From: Catenulispora sp. EB89
Lineage (GTDB): Bacteria; Actinomycetota; Actinomycetes; Streptomycetales; Catenulisporaceae
Assembly: GCF_041261445.1 (NCBI RefSeq)
Contig: NZ_JBGCCU010000005.1
Span: 496,001-560,000 of the forward strand
DNA length: 64,000 bases
Reading direction: 5' to 3'
Shown in pieces: positions 54,517 to 64,000 of the stretch. Positions within the stretch are counted from its first letter, which is position 1. Each line of letters starts with the position of its first letter. The translations under genes were made by a program, and so were the position numbers. The notes under the pieces were generated by a model, which was given only the letters and a program-made list of their open reading frames with translations, ran no database searches and was not told the origin of the DNA.

Positions 54517-55163
54517 GCGACGCCGGCGCCTGGACGGCCAGCGCGCCGTATGCCAGGGCGATCAACGACCCGACCGCACAACTGGTCCTGCACGCCGACT
54601 CCGGCGAGACCCTTCTGTTGGACGCGGCGAAGTTCAGCGCGCCGCCGGACGCCGTGGACAAGGCCGTCCTGGACCGCTGCCAGGGCCCGACCCTCGATCT
54701 GGGATGCGGGCCGGGGCGGCTGGTCGCCGAGCTCGCCGGGCGCGGCGTGCCGGCGCTGGGGGTGGACGTCGCGCCGTTCGCGCTGCTGCTGAGCCGGGCG
54801 AGCGGGGCGAGCGCGCTGCGCCGGTCGATCTTCGACCGGCTGCCGGGCGCCGGGCGGTGGCCGCACGCGCTGTTGATGGACGGGAACATCGGGATCGGCG
54901 GTGATCCCGGCGCCTTGCTGGAGCGGCTGCGCACCCTGATCCGGCCGTACAGCGGAGAGCTGATCGTCGAGACCGAGGCGGACGATGTCGACGTGCGGTA
55001 CCGGGTGCGGTTCGGCGGCGGTGGTGGTGGCGGGGACGAATTCGGTTGGGCCCGCATCGGATCCGAGTCGCTGTTGGCGTTGGCCGCGCCGCTCGGGTAC
55101 GCGGCGCGCCAGGTGTGGACGGCCGACGGCCGCAGGTTCGTCGCGTTGAGTTACCTGGGCTAG
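54513..55163 (+). CDS. SAM-dependent methyltransferase
   Basis: This 216-residue class I methyltransferase has the SAM-binding motif LDLGCGPGRLVAELA followed by LGVDVAPFALLL. The GTG at 54513 overlaps the DUF2064 stop. The methyl acceptor is unknown; by context it may be a sugar or lipid product of the two upstream genes. A Gly run (about 170-178, GGGGGGG type) interrupts the C-terminal half and is unusual for the family. Confidence 0.88.
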   Translation: MSDAGAWTASAPYARAINDPTAQLVLHADSGETLLLDAAKFSAPPDAVDKAVLDRCQGPTLDLGCGPGRLVAELAGRGVPALGVDVAPFALLLSRASGASALRRSIFDRLPGAGRWPHALLMDGNIGIGGDPGALLERLRTLIRPYSGELIVETEADDVDVRYRVRFGGGGGGGDEFGWARIGSESLLALAAPLGYAARQVWTADGRRFVALSYLG

Positions 55164-55190
55164 TCGGTGGGCCGGATTAGGGTTGCGGAT

Positions 55191-55619
55191 GTGACCTCCC
55201 CGCAGTCCTCCGGCTACTCCGGCACTCCCCTGCCCAAGAAGCTCGGCATCAAAGCCGGGTACTACGTGCTCTTCCACAACGCTCCCGAGGACTTCGATCC
55301 GCAGCCGCTGCCCTATGACGTGACGGTCGAGACGGCCGAGGACGGCGGCACCGGGCCGTACGACGTGATCGTGGCGTTCGCCAAGGACCATGCGACGCTC
55401 ACTGAGAACTACGCCGGCCTTCCGGCCCTGTTGTCCAAGAGCGGCGCGCTGTGGATGTGCTGGCCGAAGAAGGCCTCGGGCGTCGTGACGGACGTCACCG
55501 AGAGTCTGGTCCGCGAGGACGCGCTCGCGCTGCCGATCGGACTGGTGGACGTGAAGATCGCGGCGATCGACGCCACGTGGTCGGGATTGAAGCTGGTGTA
55601 TCGGCTCGACCGGCGGTAG
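55191..55619 (+). CDS. DUF3052 family protein
   Basis: This protein of about 142 residues has GTPLPKKLGIKAGYYVLFHN and a conserved LWMCWPKKASGVVTDVTE stretch, as in the actinobacterial DUF3052 family of unknown function. It has no signal peptide or membrane helix. The GTG at 55191 fits the family start (TSPQSSGYSGT); a GTG at 55167 would add eight residues. Confidence 0.82.
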   Translation: MTSPQSSGYSGTPLPKKLGIKAGYYVLFHNAPEDFDPQPLPYDVTVETAEDGGTGPYDVIVAFAKDHATLTENYAGLPALLSKSGALWMCWPKKASGVVTDVTESLVREDALALPIGLVDVKIAAIDATWSGLKLVYRLDRR

Positions 55620-55732
55620 TTGCCGGCTCAACTAGCCGCGGAGGCCGTCCCACCAGCACCGAAGGCCCCATCCGGAGCACGGGTTGGCCGGATCAGACAT
55701 ATCGCGAGCGTTCCGCCAGTAGGCTGATACGT

Positions 55733-57967
55733 ATGCGGCAGTCCGTGCAGACCCTCCTTGAGCATGTGCGGCGTGGCTTGGGCGGCGCCGTCCTGCTCGG
55801 CGGCGCGGCTCCGGCGGACTTCGCCGGCATCGCGGGTCCCGTCGTCGACGGCTTGTGTGTGCTGCGCGCCGGCGGTGGTCTGCCGGCCACGCAGGCGGCT
55901 CAGATCGCTGAGACGGCACAGACTTTTGAGACAGCACGCCTTTCCGAGACAGCACGCCTTTCCGAGACAGCATGCCTTTCGGAGACAGCACAGACCGCCG
56001 ACGCGGCGCAGCTTGCTGAGACGGTGCCGGTCGCGGCCTTCAGCGGACTGGCCGATCTGGTGCGTCCGCTGATCGACGGCACGTCGGGACTGGATCTCGA
56101 CCGCGGCGCCGGCCACGTCGGCCGGGCGGCCGGGGAGCTCATCGCGCAGGCGGCGGCGGTGCAGCCGGTGGTCGCGGTGGTCGGCGACGCGCATCTGCTG
56201 GACCGGCCGTCGGCGATCGCGATCGCGGTCGCCGTGCGCGCCACCCGGCGGGCGCCGGTGGCGTGGGTGCTCACCGTCGACGACGTGCGCCGGGCCCCGT
56301 TCGGCACGCTCGGCGCGGTGGCGGTGCAGCTCCAGCGGCCGGTCGCGGCCGGGGACCTGCCGAAGGCGACGACGCGGGCGCTGCTCGTGCTGGCGGCCAG
56401 CGCGACGGGGCACATCGACGAGGTCGGCGGGGCGCTGGACCACCTCGGGCTGCGGGTCGGGGATCTGGCCCCGGCGGTCGCCGAGGGCGTGATCGAGGCC
56501 ACGACGTCCGGCTGGCGGTTCCGCGACCTCGGGGTGGCGACGTCCATCTACGCGACGGCCACGCCGACCGAGCGGCAGGAGACGCACGCGGCGTTCGTCG
56601 ACGCGATCAACGAGCTGCGGGAGGCCGAGAAGGGCGAGATCCTGGCCCGGCACCTGGCCGGCGCGGCGGTCGGCCCGGACGGCGCGGCGGCCGAGGCGCT
56701 GGGACGGGCCGCGGACGGCGCGCGGTTGCGGGGCGCGCTGGAGGCTTCGCGGTCGTCGTACGGGCGGGCGGCGAGTCTGTCCCCTGACCCGGGTGCGCGG
56801 GCGCGCTGGCTGACCGGCGCCGCCGACACCGCGCGGCTGCTCGGGGACCTCGGCGGCCTCGGGCGCGCGATCCGGGAGGCGCGCGTGCTCACCGACGACG
56901 CGACGCTGCACAACCGGCTGGACCGCATCGCGACGCGGACCTCGGTTCTGCGCACGCCGCAGACCAAGATCAAGACTTTGCTGGAGAGCGGCAGCCACAC
57001 CACCGCGATCGGGCTGATCCTGGCCGGCCGCGCGATCGACGCCGAGGCGATGTTGGCGCCGGTGGTCTCGTCCGCGCTGATGTCCGATCCGCTGGACATG
57101 GGGCCGCTGACGGTGCCGGCGATCGCGGCCGGGGCGATGTGGACGTGCGATGTCAGAGGCGCGGCTGCTGTGCTGGACCGCTCAATCGCTCTATTGCGTG
57201 CGTATGGGGCGGCCGAGCATCTTCCCGCTCTGTTGGTCGTGCGGGCCGAGGTGGGTTTCCGTACGGGGCGGTGGCCCGCGGCCCGGGACGACGCGATGGA
57301 GGCGGCGGGGCTGGCTTCGCGCTTGGGGCAGCAGCCGGTTCGGGCGGTGGCGCGGGGGTTGGCGCTGCGCGTCAGTACCCTGATGGGCGCGCCGACCGAG
57401 GACGCGGCGCTGGTCGAGGCGGAGTCCACGGGGTCCGAGGCTTATGTGCTGTGGTCGCGGCACGCGGTGGGGGTGGCGCTGTCGGCCGAGCGGAAGTGGG
57501 ACGCCGCGGCGACGGTGCTCGGCGAGGTCGCGGTGGCGCTGGAGCGGCTCGGCGTGCAGGATCCGTCGGTGCTTCCGGTGGCGGGCGACTTGGTCGAAGC
57601 CCTGGTGCGTGCCGGAGAGTCGGCGAAGGCTCGGGACGTGGCGGAGGCGGCGAAGGAGGCCGCGGCCATGTCGATGTCGATAGTGGTCCGGGCGGTGGCC
57701 GAGCGGTGTCTCGGGCAGGTCGGCAAGGCGGCGAAGGCCAAGCAGCACTTTGAGAAGGCGCTGAGGCTGCACGCCGAGACCGACGACCGGTACGAGGAGG
57801 CACGGACGCTGTTGGCGTTCGGGCGTCTGGACGGCGATCGGGCGCGGCTGGAGGCGGCGGGGGACCGGTTCGCGGCGCTCGGGGCGTGGCCCTGGCTGGC
57901 GCAGGTCGAGGAGGAGCTGGCGGGGAAGCGGTCGCGGAAGAAGCTCGGGGCTTTGACGGCGAAGTAG
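55733..57967 (+). CDS. Degenerate LAL/STAND-like protein lacking P-loop and DNA-binding domain
   Basis: This 744-residue protein resembles the ATPase-plus-TPR body of large LuxR regulators: the N-terminal part starts RQSVQTLLEHVRRGLGGAV, where a Walker A would be expected but is absent, followed by a VVAVVGDAHLLDRPSA segment like a Walker B region and long helical repeats. No helix-turn-helix follows the last repeats; the protein ends in a Lys-rich tail. Residues 60-101 are a period-6 repeat. It may be a regulator relic, an adaptor or a protein-binding sensor. The ATG at 55733 has no strong SD. Confidence 0.72.
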   Translation: MRQSVQTLLEHVRRGLGGAVLLGGAAPADFAGIAGPVVDGLCVLRAGGGLPATQAAQIAETAQTFETARLSETARLSETACLSETAQTADAAQLAETVPVAAFSGLADLVRPLIDGTSGLDLDRGAGHVGRAAGELIAQAAAVQPVVAVVGDAHLLDRPSAIAIAVAVRATRRAPVAWVLTVDDVRRAPFGTLGAVAVQLQRPVAAGDLPKATTRALLVLAASATGHIDEVGGALDHLGLRVGDLAPAVAEGVIEATTSGWRFRDLGVATSIYATATPTERQETHAAFVDAINELREAEKGEILARHLAGAAVGPDGAAAEALGRAADGARLRGALEASRSSYGRAASLSPDPGARARWLTGAADTARLLGDLGGLGRAIREARVLTDDATLHNRLDRIATRTSVLRTPQTKIKTLLESGSHTTAIGLILAGRAIDAEAMLAPVVSSALMSDPLDMGPLTVPAIAAGAMWTCDVRGAAAVLDRSIALLRAYGAAEHLPALLVVRAEVGFRTGRWPAARDDAMEAAGLASRLGQQPVRAVARGLALRVSTLMGAPTEDAALVEAESTGSEAYVLWSRHAVGVALSAERKWDAAATVLGEVAVALERLGVQDPSVLPVAGDLVEALVRAGESAKARDVAEAAKEAAAMSMSIVVRAVAERCLGQVGKAAKAKQHFEKALRLHAETDDRYEEARTLLAFGRLDGDRARLEAAGDRFAALGAWPWLAQVEEELAGKRSRKKLGALTAK
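55910..56026 (+). repeat. 18-base in-frame tandem repeat
   Basis: The core GAGAC(A/G)GCA recurs every 18 bases at 55910, 55928, 55946, 55964 and 55982, with degenerate copies at 56000 and 56018. It encodes ETA(Q/R/C)-type hexapeptides inside the gene at 55733, so changes in copy number keep the frame. Confidence 0.9.
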
Positions 57968-57976
57968 CCTTGGCTC

Positions 57977-58822
57977 ATGGCGAATCTCCGTTTCGGGATC
58001 AAACTCAGCCAGGATGCGACCATCGAGGAGTACAAGGCCGTCTGGCGCATCGCCGACGAAGCCGGCTTCGACCACTGCTGGAACATGGACCACTTCGCCA
58101 GCCTCGGCGGCGACGAGACCAAGGACATCTTCGAGGCCTGGACGGCCCTGGCGGGCATGGCGGCGCTGACGTCGCGCGTGCGCATCGGGTGCTCCGTCAC
58201 CGGCAACACCTACCGGCACCCCGCCGAGTTGGCCAAGATGGCGGTCACGGTCGACCACCTCTCCGGCGGCCGCCTGGAGTTCGGTATCGGCGCCGCCTGG
58301 GCCGAGAACGAGCACACCATGCTCGGCCTGCCGTTCGGCACCGCGGGCAGCCGCGCGGACCGGCTGGAGGAGGCGCTGAAGATCATCACCTCCCTGTGGA
58401 CCGAGCCCCGCACCACCCACGATGGCAAGCACTACCAGATCAAGGACGCGATCGCGGAACCCAAGCCCGTCCAGACCCCGCACCCCCCGATCTGGATCGG
58501 CGGCAGCGGCCGCAAGCGCACCCTCCGCCTCGCCGCGGAGTACGCGGCGGTCTGGAACGCCGCCGGCGGCTCGGCGGCTGATGTCGCGGAGGCCTCGGCG
58601 GTGCTGGATCAGCACTGCGCGGACGTCGGCCGCGATCCGTCGACGATCCGCCGGTCGGTGCAGATCCGCGTCGGGGACGACTTCGACGCTCTGCAGCGCA
58701 CGGTCGAGGAGTTCGTGGCGGTCGGGATCAGCGACCCGCTGCTGATTCTGCAGACGGATGATCCGGTGGCGCGCGCCGAGAAGCTGGCTGAGGCGCTGCC
58801 TCGGCTGCGCGAGATCGGGTAG
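57977..58822 (+). CDS. LLM-class F420-dependent oxidoreductase
   Basis: This 281-residue TIM-barrel enzyme of the luciferase-like family probably uses coenzyme F420 or FMN. Visible family marks are WRIADEAGFDHCWNMDHF, CSVTGNTYRHPAELAKMA, LSGGRLEFGIGAAWAENEH and PIWIGGSGRKRTLRLAAEYA. The start ATG at 57977 lies 9 bases after the preceding stop. F420 use is a family inference; the substrate is unknown. Confidence 0.9.
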   Translation: MANLRFGIKLSQDATIEEYKAVWRIADEAGFDHCWNMDHFASLGGDETKDIFEAWTALAGMAALTSRVRIGCSVTGNTYRHPAELAKMAVTVDHLSGGRLEFGIGAAWAENEHTMLGLPFGTAGSRADRLEEALKIITSLWTEPRTTHDGKHYQIKDAIAEPKPVQTPHPPIWIGGSGRKRTLRLAAEYAAVWNAAGGSAADVAEASAVLDQHCADVGRDPSTIRRSVQIRVGDDFDALQRTVEEFVAVGISDPLLILQTDDPVARAEKLAEALPRLREIG

Positions 58823-58918
58823 TCGCGGGCTGGTTGGAAGGTTCGGACGGCTGGGGTGTGCGGTGACGCGCGCCTCGGCCGTTCGGTGTTTGTGGGGCTG
58901 TGGTGGCCGACCCCAGCC

Positions 58919-60970
<2,052 letters not shown>

Positions 60971-60985
60971 TCACCACGGAACGGA

Positions 60986-61001
60986 CGCTCTGGCCAGAGC
61001 G
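60986..61001. promoter_or_regulatory. 16-bp palindrome upstream of the MFS-MarR fusion
   Basis: CGCTCTGGCCAGAGCG is a perfect palindrome 25 bases upstream of the GTG start at 60961, within the expected promoter or leader. Palindromes of this length are typical MarR-family operators. Confidence 0.6.
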
Positions 61002-61042
61002 CGAGGCGAATGGGTGAGACCTTTTTTGTACGAGTGCTGAGG

Positions 61043-61070
61043 GTTGCGCCGCACGGAACTGCGGCGCAAC
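61043..61070 (-). terminator. Hairpin downstream of glpX
   Basis: An 11-bp perfect stem (61043-61053 with 61060-61070) with a 6-base loop lies 23 bases beyond the glpX stop. Confidence 0.62.
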
Positions 61071-61093
61071 CAGAACAACAGTGCTGCGGCGTC

Positions 61094-62137
61094 CTAGTGG
61101 AACGCCACCGCGCTGTACGACCGCAGCTTGTCCAGCCGGTGCTCGGAGTCGATCAGCCGCACCGTCCCCGACTTCGAGCGCATCACCAGCGACTGCGTCG
61201 TCGCGCCGCCGCCGGTGTAGTGCACGCCGCGCACCAGTTCGCCGTCGGTGATGCCGGTGATCGCCACGAAGCAGTTCTCGCCGGAGACCAGGTCGTCGGT
61301 GAGCAGCACGCGGTCCAGGTCGTGGCCGGCGTCGAGGGCGCGCTGGCGCTCGGCGTCGTCCTTGGGCCACAGGCGGCCCTGGATCACGCCGCCGAGGCAC
61401 TTGATGGCGCAGGCCGCGATGATGCCCTCGGGCGTGCCGCCGACGCCGAGCAGGAGGTCCACGCCGGTGCCGGGGCGGGTGGCCATGATGGCGCCGGCCA
61501 CGTCGCCGTCGGAGATGAACTTGATGCGGGCGCCGGCCTCGCGGATCTCCGATACCAGGCCTTCGTGGCGGGGACGGTCCAGGACCACGACGGTGATGTC
61601 GGCGGGCTCGCGGCGCTTGGCGCGGGCCACCGCGCGGATGTTCTCCGCCACCGGCGCGGTGATGTCCACGACGTCCGCGGCCTCGGGGCCGGCGACCAGC
61701 TTGTCCATGTAGAACACGGCGGAGGGGTCGTACATGCTGTGCCGGTCGGCGACCGCGATCACGGCCAGCGCGTTGGGCATGCCCTTGCCGGTCAGGGTGG
61801 TGCCGTCGATCGGGTCCACGGCCACGTCGCACTCGGGCCCGGAGCCGTCGCCGACCTCCTCGCCGTTGAACAGCATCGGCGCGTGGTCCTTCTCGCCCTC
61901 GCCGATGACGACCACACCGCGCATCGAGACGGTGTTGATCAGCTTGCGCATCGCGTTCACGGCGGCGCCGTCGGCGGCGTTCTTGTCGCCCTTGCCGACC
62001 CAGCGGCCGGCCGCCATCGCCGCGGCCTCGGTCACCCGGGCCAGCTCCAGCGCCAGGTTGCGGTCGGGGGCTTCGGAGTCGGACGCGGAGATGTCGGATG
62101 TCGCAGCGTCGTTCGCCTGCGGGACTGCGGCGTTCAT
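61094..62137 (-). CDS. glpX: Class II fructose-1,6-bisphosphatase (GlpX)
   Basis: GlpX converts fructose-1,6-bisphosphate to fructose-6-phosphate in gluconeogenesis, in the cytosol. The 347-residue length is typical. Metal and substrate motifs are [42 protein letters not shown] and [16 protein letters not shown]. The start at 62137 is preceded by GAGGAG, though at a long spacing; longer frames to 62260 are not family-like. An acidic N-terminal extension of about 25 residues precedes the conserved [18 protein letters not shown]. It is divergent from the DUF4245 gene. Confidence 0.95.
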   Translation of the reverse strand: MNAAVPQANDAATSDISASDSEAPDRNLALELARVTEAAAMAAGRWVGKGDKNAADGAAVNAMRKLINTVSMRGVVVIGEGEKDHAPMLFNGEEVGDGSGPECDVAVDPIDGTTLTGKGMPNALAVIAVADRHSMYDPSAVFYMDKLVAGPEAADVVDITAPVAENIRAVARAKRREPADITVVVLDRPRHEGLVSEIREAGARIKFISDGDVAGAIMATRPGTGVDLLLGVGGTPEGIIAACAIKCLGGVIQGRLWPKDDAERQRALDAGHDLDRVLLTDDLVSGENCFVAITGITDGELVRGVHYTGGGATTQSLVMRSKSGTVRLIDSEHRLDKLRSYSAVAFH

Positions 62138-62310
62138 GGTCTGAAAGCTCCTCGAGGAGGGGGATCCGCACCGTCGCGGTTCACGAGGGTTGTCGAGGGA
62201 GATCGTATCGAGGCCGGAGTGCACCCGGTACCGCGAAGTGGCGCGCCTCATGCCGGGCAAATGCAGGGACCCCGCGCGGATCGCGGGGGGACGGATGGGA
62301 CCATATCTGT

Positions 62311-62898
62311 ATGGCCCGCGTCTCCCCGCTGAAGAAGTCCCTCCGGGACATGCTGCTGTCGATGGCGGTGATCTCCCTACCGATCGTCGCGATCGTCGAG
62401 TGGTTCCCCCACGACTCCAAGAAGCCGGAGGACGCGGTCCAGACGGTCGACTACACGATCCCGCTGGCCCAGGCCCGCCGCGACCCGGACCTGCCCTTCC
62501 AGGCGCTGGCGCCGACGGCGCTGCCCCCGGGCTGGCGCGCGACCTCGATCCACGCCGACTTCGACCCCGGCGCGCAGCTGCGCTGGGAGCTCGGCTTCCT
62601 GACCTCCGACGACCAGTACGTCGGCCTGGACCAGGTCGCCGACGGCAAGGGCGCGGACGGCGTCCTCCAGGTGCAGGCGCCGGACGCCACCCCGGTGAGC
62701 GGAGCCGGCGGCACGGTCACGGCCGGCGGGTACCAGTGGCAGGTCTACGTGACGCCGGACGGCAGCCACCACGCGCTGGTGCGGACCACGGCCCCGGTGG
62801 GGACCGCGGCGGCCACGACGCCGGGCAAGGTCGCGGTCGTGGTGTCCGGGACCGGTGCCCTGTCGGAGCTGGAAACCCTCGCGGGGTCCTTGCAGTAG
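62311..62898 (+). CDS. DUF4245 membrane-anchored protein
   Basis: This 195-residue protein has one N-terminal helix ([19 protein letters not shown]) and an extracytoplasmic domain ([39 protein letters not shown]), matching the actinobacterial DUF4245 family. Its position next to glpX and xseB is, as I recall, conserved in actinobacteria. The function is unknown. The ATG at 62311 is followed by a short basic segment that orients the helix. Confidence 0.86.
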   Translation: MARVSPLKKSLRDMLLSMAVISLPIVAIVEWFPHDSKKPEDAVQTVDYTIPLAQARRDPDLPFQALAPTALPPGWRATSIHADFDPGAQLRWELGFLTSDDQYVGLDQVADGKGADGVLQVQAPDATPVSGAGGTVTAGGYQWQVYVTPDGSHHALVRTTAPVGTAAATTPGKVAVVVSGTGALSELETLAGSLQ

Positions 62899-62917
62899 CC
62901 GCACTTCTTGCACACAT

Positions 62918-62959
62918 GAGCCCCGCTCCTGAGGAGGATTCCTCAGGGAAGCGGGGCTC
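62918..62959. terminator. Bidirectional terminator
   Basis: An outer 10-bp stem (62918-62927 with 62950-62959) and an inner 8-bp stem (62928-62935 with 62940-62947), separated by a 2-base bulge, lie between the convergent DUF4245 and xseB genes. Confidence 0.8.
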
Positions 62960-63014
62960 GCGTGTTGTGGTGCTGCTGCCGTGATCGCGTGTCCGGGGCT
63001 CGGCTTCCGGGCGC

Positions 63015-63266
63015 TCAGCCCTCGTCGCCGTCCCCGCTTCCGGCGCCGATGGCGGCGTCGAGCCGGGCCCGCGCGCCGTCCAGCTTCGCCTGGCAGTGCT
63101 TGGCGAGCGCTTCGCCGCGCTCCCAGGCGGCCAGCGACTCCTCCAGCGTCAGGCCGCCGGTCTCCAGGCGCCGGACCACGTCCATCAGCTCGTCGCGGGC
63201 CTGCTCGTAGCCCAGGTGGGACAGGTCCGGGGTCTCACCGGCGGTGGGGGTCGTCTCGTTCGCCAT
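63015..63266 (-). CDS. xseB: Exodeoxyribonuclease VII small subunit
   Basis: XseB is the small helical subunit of exonuclease VII, which degrades single-stranded DNA. The 83-residue protein has the family pattern [20 protein letters not shown] followed by [20 protein letters not shown]. The start at 63266 is family-typical. The large subunit gene xseA begins beyond the right edge and ends at 63767, but here a plus-strand GNAT gene lies between the two, an uncommon arrangement. Confidence 0.93.
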   Translation of the reverse strand: MANETTPTAGETPDLSHLGYEQARDELMDVVRRLETGGLTLEESLAAWERGEALAKHCQAKLDGARARLDAAIGAGSGDGDEG

Positions 63267-63288
63267 GGGTTCAGGATAGTTTCCGGCT

Positions 63289-63792
63289 GTGACTGGTTCC
63301 GACGAAGTGTGTGTCCGGCGGGCCGTGCCCGGCGACGAGGAAGAGATCCAGAGGCTGCGGCACAAGATGGCGCTCGACGTGTTCGGGGTCGCGCCGCCGG
63401 CGCCGGACGAGCCGAACCATGTGGCCGGTGTGAAGAAAGTCCGCACGTGGCTGGAGGCCGGCGACGCGGCCGGGACCGCGTGTTTCGTCATCGACGCCCG
63501 GGACGGGAGCGGCCTGGCCGCCAGCGCCATCGGTGCCGTCGACGAGCGGCTGCCGAGTGGCCGGAACCCGTCTGGGCGCTCCGGCTATATATATGGAGTC
63601 TGTACCGACGAACGCTATAGGCGGCGCGGCTACTCGCGTCTTGTTCTGCAAGCGCTTCTGGACTGGTACGCGGCTCAGGGCATCCCGCGTATAGAGCTCC
63701 ACGCCAGTGAGTACGGCGAGGCGCTCTACAGAGAGCTTGGCTTCGACGCACCCAAGGGCGTCGCCCTTAGTCGTTGGGTGTCTCTGCCGTAG
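63289..63792 (+). CDS. GNAT-family N-acetyltransferase
   Basis: This 167-residue acetyl-CoA-dependent acetyltransferase has the core [20 protein letters not shown], with the acetyl-CoA pyrophosphate-binding RRRGY, and ends with the motif B region ([11 protein letters not shown]). The GTG at 63289 lies 22 bases from the divergent xseB start. Its last 26 bases overlap the 3' end of xseA on the other strand. A locally AT-rich stretch (about 63583-63630) differs from its neighbours, which may hint at acquisition. The substrate is unknown. Confidence 0.88.
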   Translation: MTGSDEVCVRRAVPGDEEEIQRLRHKMALDVFGVAPPAPDEPNHVAGVKKVRTWLEAGDAAGTACFVIDARDGSGLAASAIGAVDERLPSGRNPSGRSGYIYGVCTDERYRRRGYSRLVLQALLDWYAAQGIPRIELHASEYGEALYRELGFDAPKGVALSRWVSLP

Positions 63793-64000
63793 CGTCGTCC
63801 GCTGCGGGGAACACCTCAGTGACCGCCGCGTCGAGACGCCCTGATGCGAGGCGGACGTCGAGCACGTCCCCCTCGCTGACTTCCTCGGCGGAGCGCACCG
63901 CGTGCCCGGACGGCGCGAGGACGATCGAGTAGCCGCGCTCCAGCGTCGCCATCGGAGACAGCGCACGGACCCGCGCCAGCGTGTGCCCCAGATCGTCCGA
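63767..64000 (-). CDS. xseA: Exodeoxyribonuclease VII large subunit, C-terminal end
   Basis: The reading frame is open to the right edge, so only the last 77 residues are visible: HTLARVRALSPMATLERGYS followed by IVLAPSGHAVRSAEEVSEGD and VLDVRLASGRLDAAVTEV. This is the conserved C-terminal end of XseA (arginine/leucine helix, then LxRGYxIV and GxxVRSxxEVxxGD). It overlaps the 3' end of the convergent GNAT gene by 26 bases. The Met at 63952 is internal, not the start. Confidence 0.9.
   Translation of the reverse strand, partial: SDDLGHTLARVRALSPMATLERGYSIVLAPSGHAVRSAEEVSEGDVLDVRLASGRLDAAVTEVFPAADDATAETPND

Overview
The window is one contiguous piece of a very GC-rich actinobacterial chromosome (strong G/C third-codon bias, GTG starts, ATGA/GTGA gene overlaps). 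The gene families point to a filamentous, Streptomyces-like actinomycete, possibly a Catenulispora or Streptacidiphilus relative: a fused CobA-HemD protein, DUF5709, DUF3052 and DUF4245 proteins, a SigE-family ECF sigma factor, a PAS-SpoIIE-HATPase protein, a large ATP-binding LuxR regulator, an F420-type LLM oxidoreductase and an SCO6880-type secretion cluster. The genus is inferred from recalled family resemblance only. I found no rRNA, tRNA, CRISPR array or insertion sequence.

Layout. 1-4081: haem genes hemC (cut by the left edge), hemD/cobA fusion, a DUF5709 gene and hemB. 4557-16690: two complete peptide/nickel-type ABC importers head to tail. The first runs binding protein, permease, permease, fused double ATPase; the second runs permease, permease, fused double ATPase, binding protein. 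16935-18036: two small membrane proteins. 18095-25063 (minus): a branched-chain amino-acid-type importer with fused LivHM permease, a stalked binding lipoprotein and a translationally coupled, membrane-anchored envelope protein. 25341-31540 (minus): ECF sigma factor, SpoIIE-type phosphatase/kinase and a large LuxR regulator preceded by a 57-codon ORF. 31738-33045: aldo/keto reductase and a small Cys-motif protein. 33081-41637: a compact type IV secretion-like cluster (VirB4-like ATPase, SCO6880 protein, TrbL/VirB6-like and TcpC/VirB8-like membrane proteins, a small two-helix protein, a divergent VirB1-like wall hydrolase) with an arginase-fold enzyme coupled to its end.

41767-47566: SnoaL-like protein, small hypothetical, MFS exporter with matched operators, and a MacB-type ABC/FtsX pair. 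47705-51651 (minus): secreted DUF1906/cell-wall-binding protein and a two-component system. 51797-55163: overlapping operon of a fused glycosyltransferase, a DUF2064 protein and a methyltransferase. 55191-64000: DUF3052, a regulator-like protein that has lost its P-loop and DNA-binding domain, LLM oxidoreductase, an MFS exporter fused to a MarR-like domain, glpX, DUF4245, xseB, a GNAT gene and the 3' end of xseA.

The strongest candidates for something new are the minimal T4SS-like cluster lacking a visible relaxase and coupling protein, the MFS-MarR fusion next to a 16-bp palindrome, the paired TTACC-N5-GGTAA operators, and the start-codon hairpin in the first peptide importer operon.
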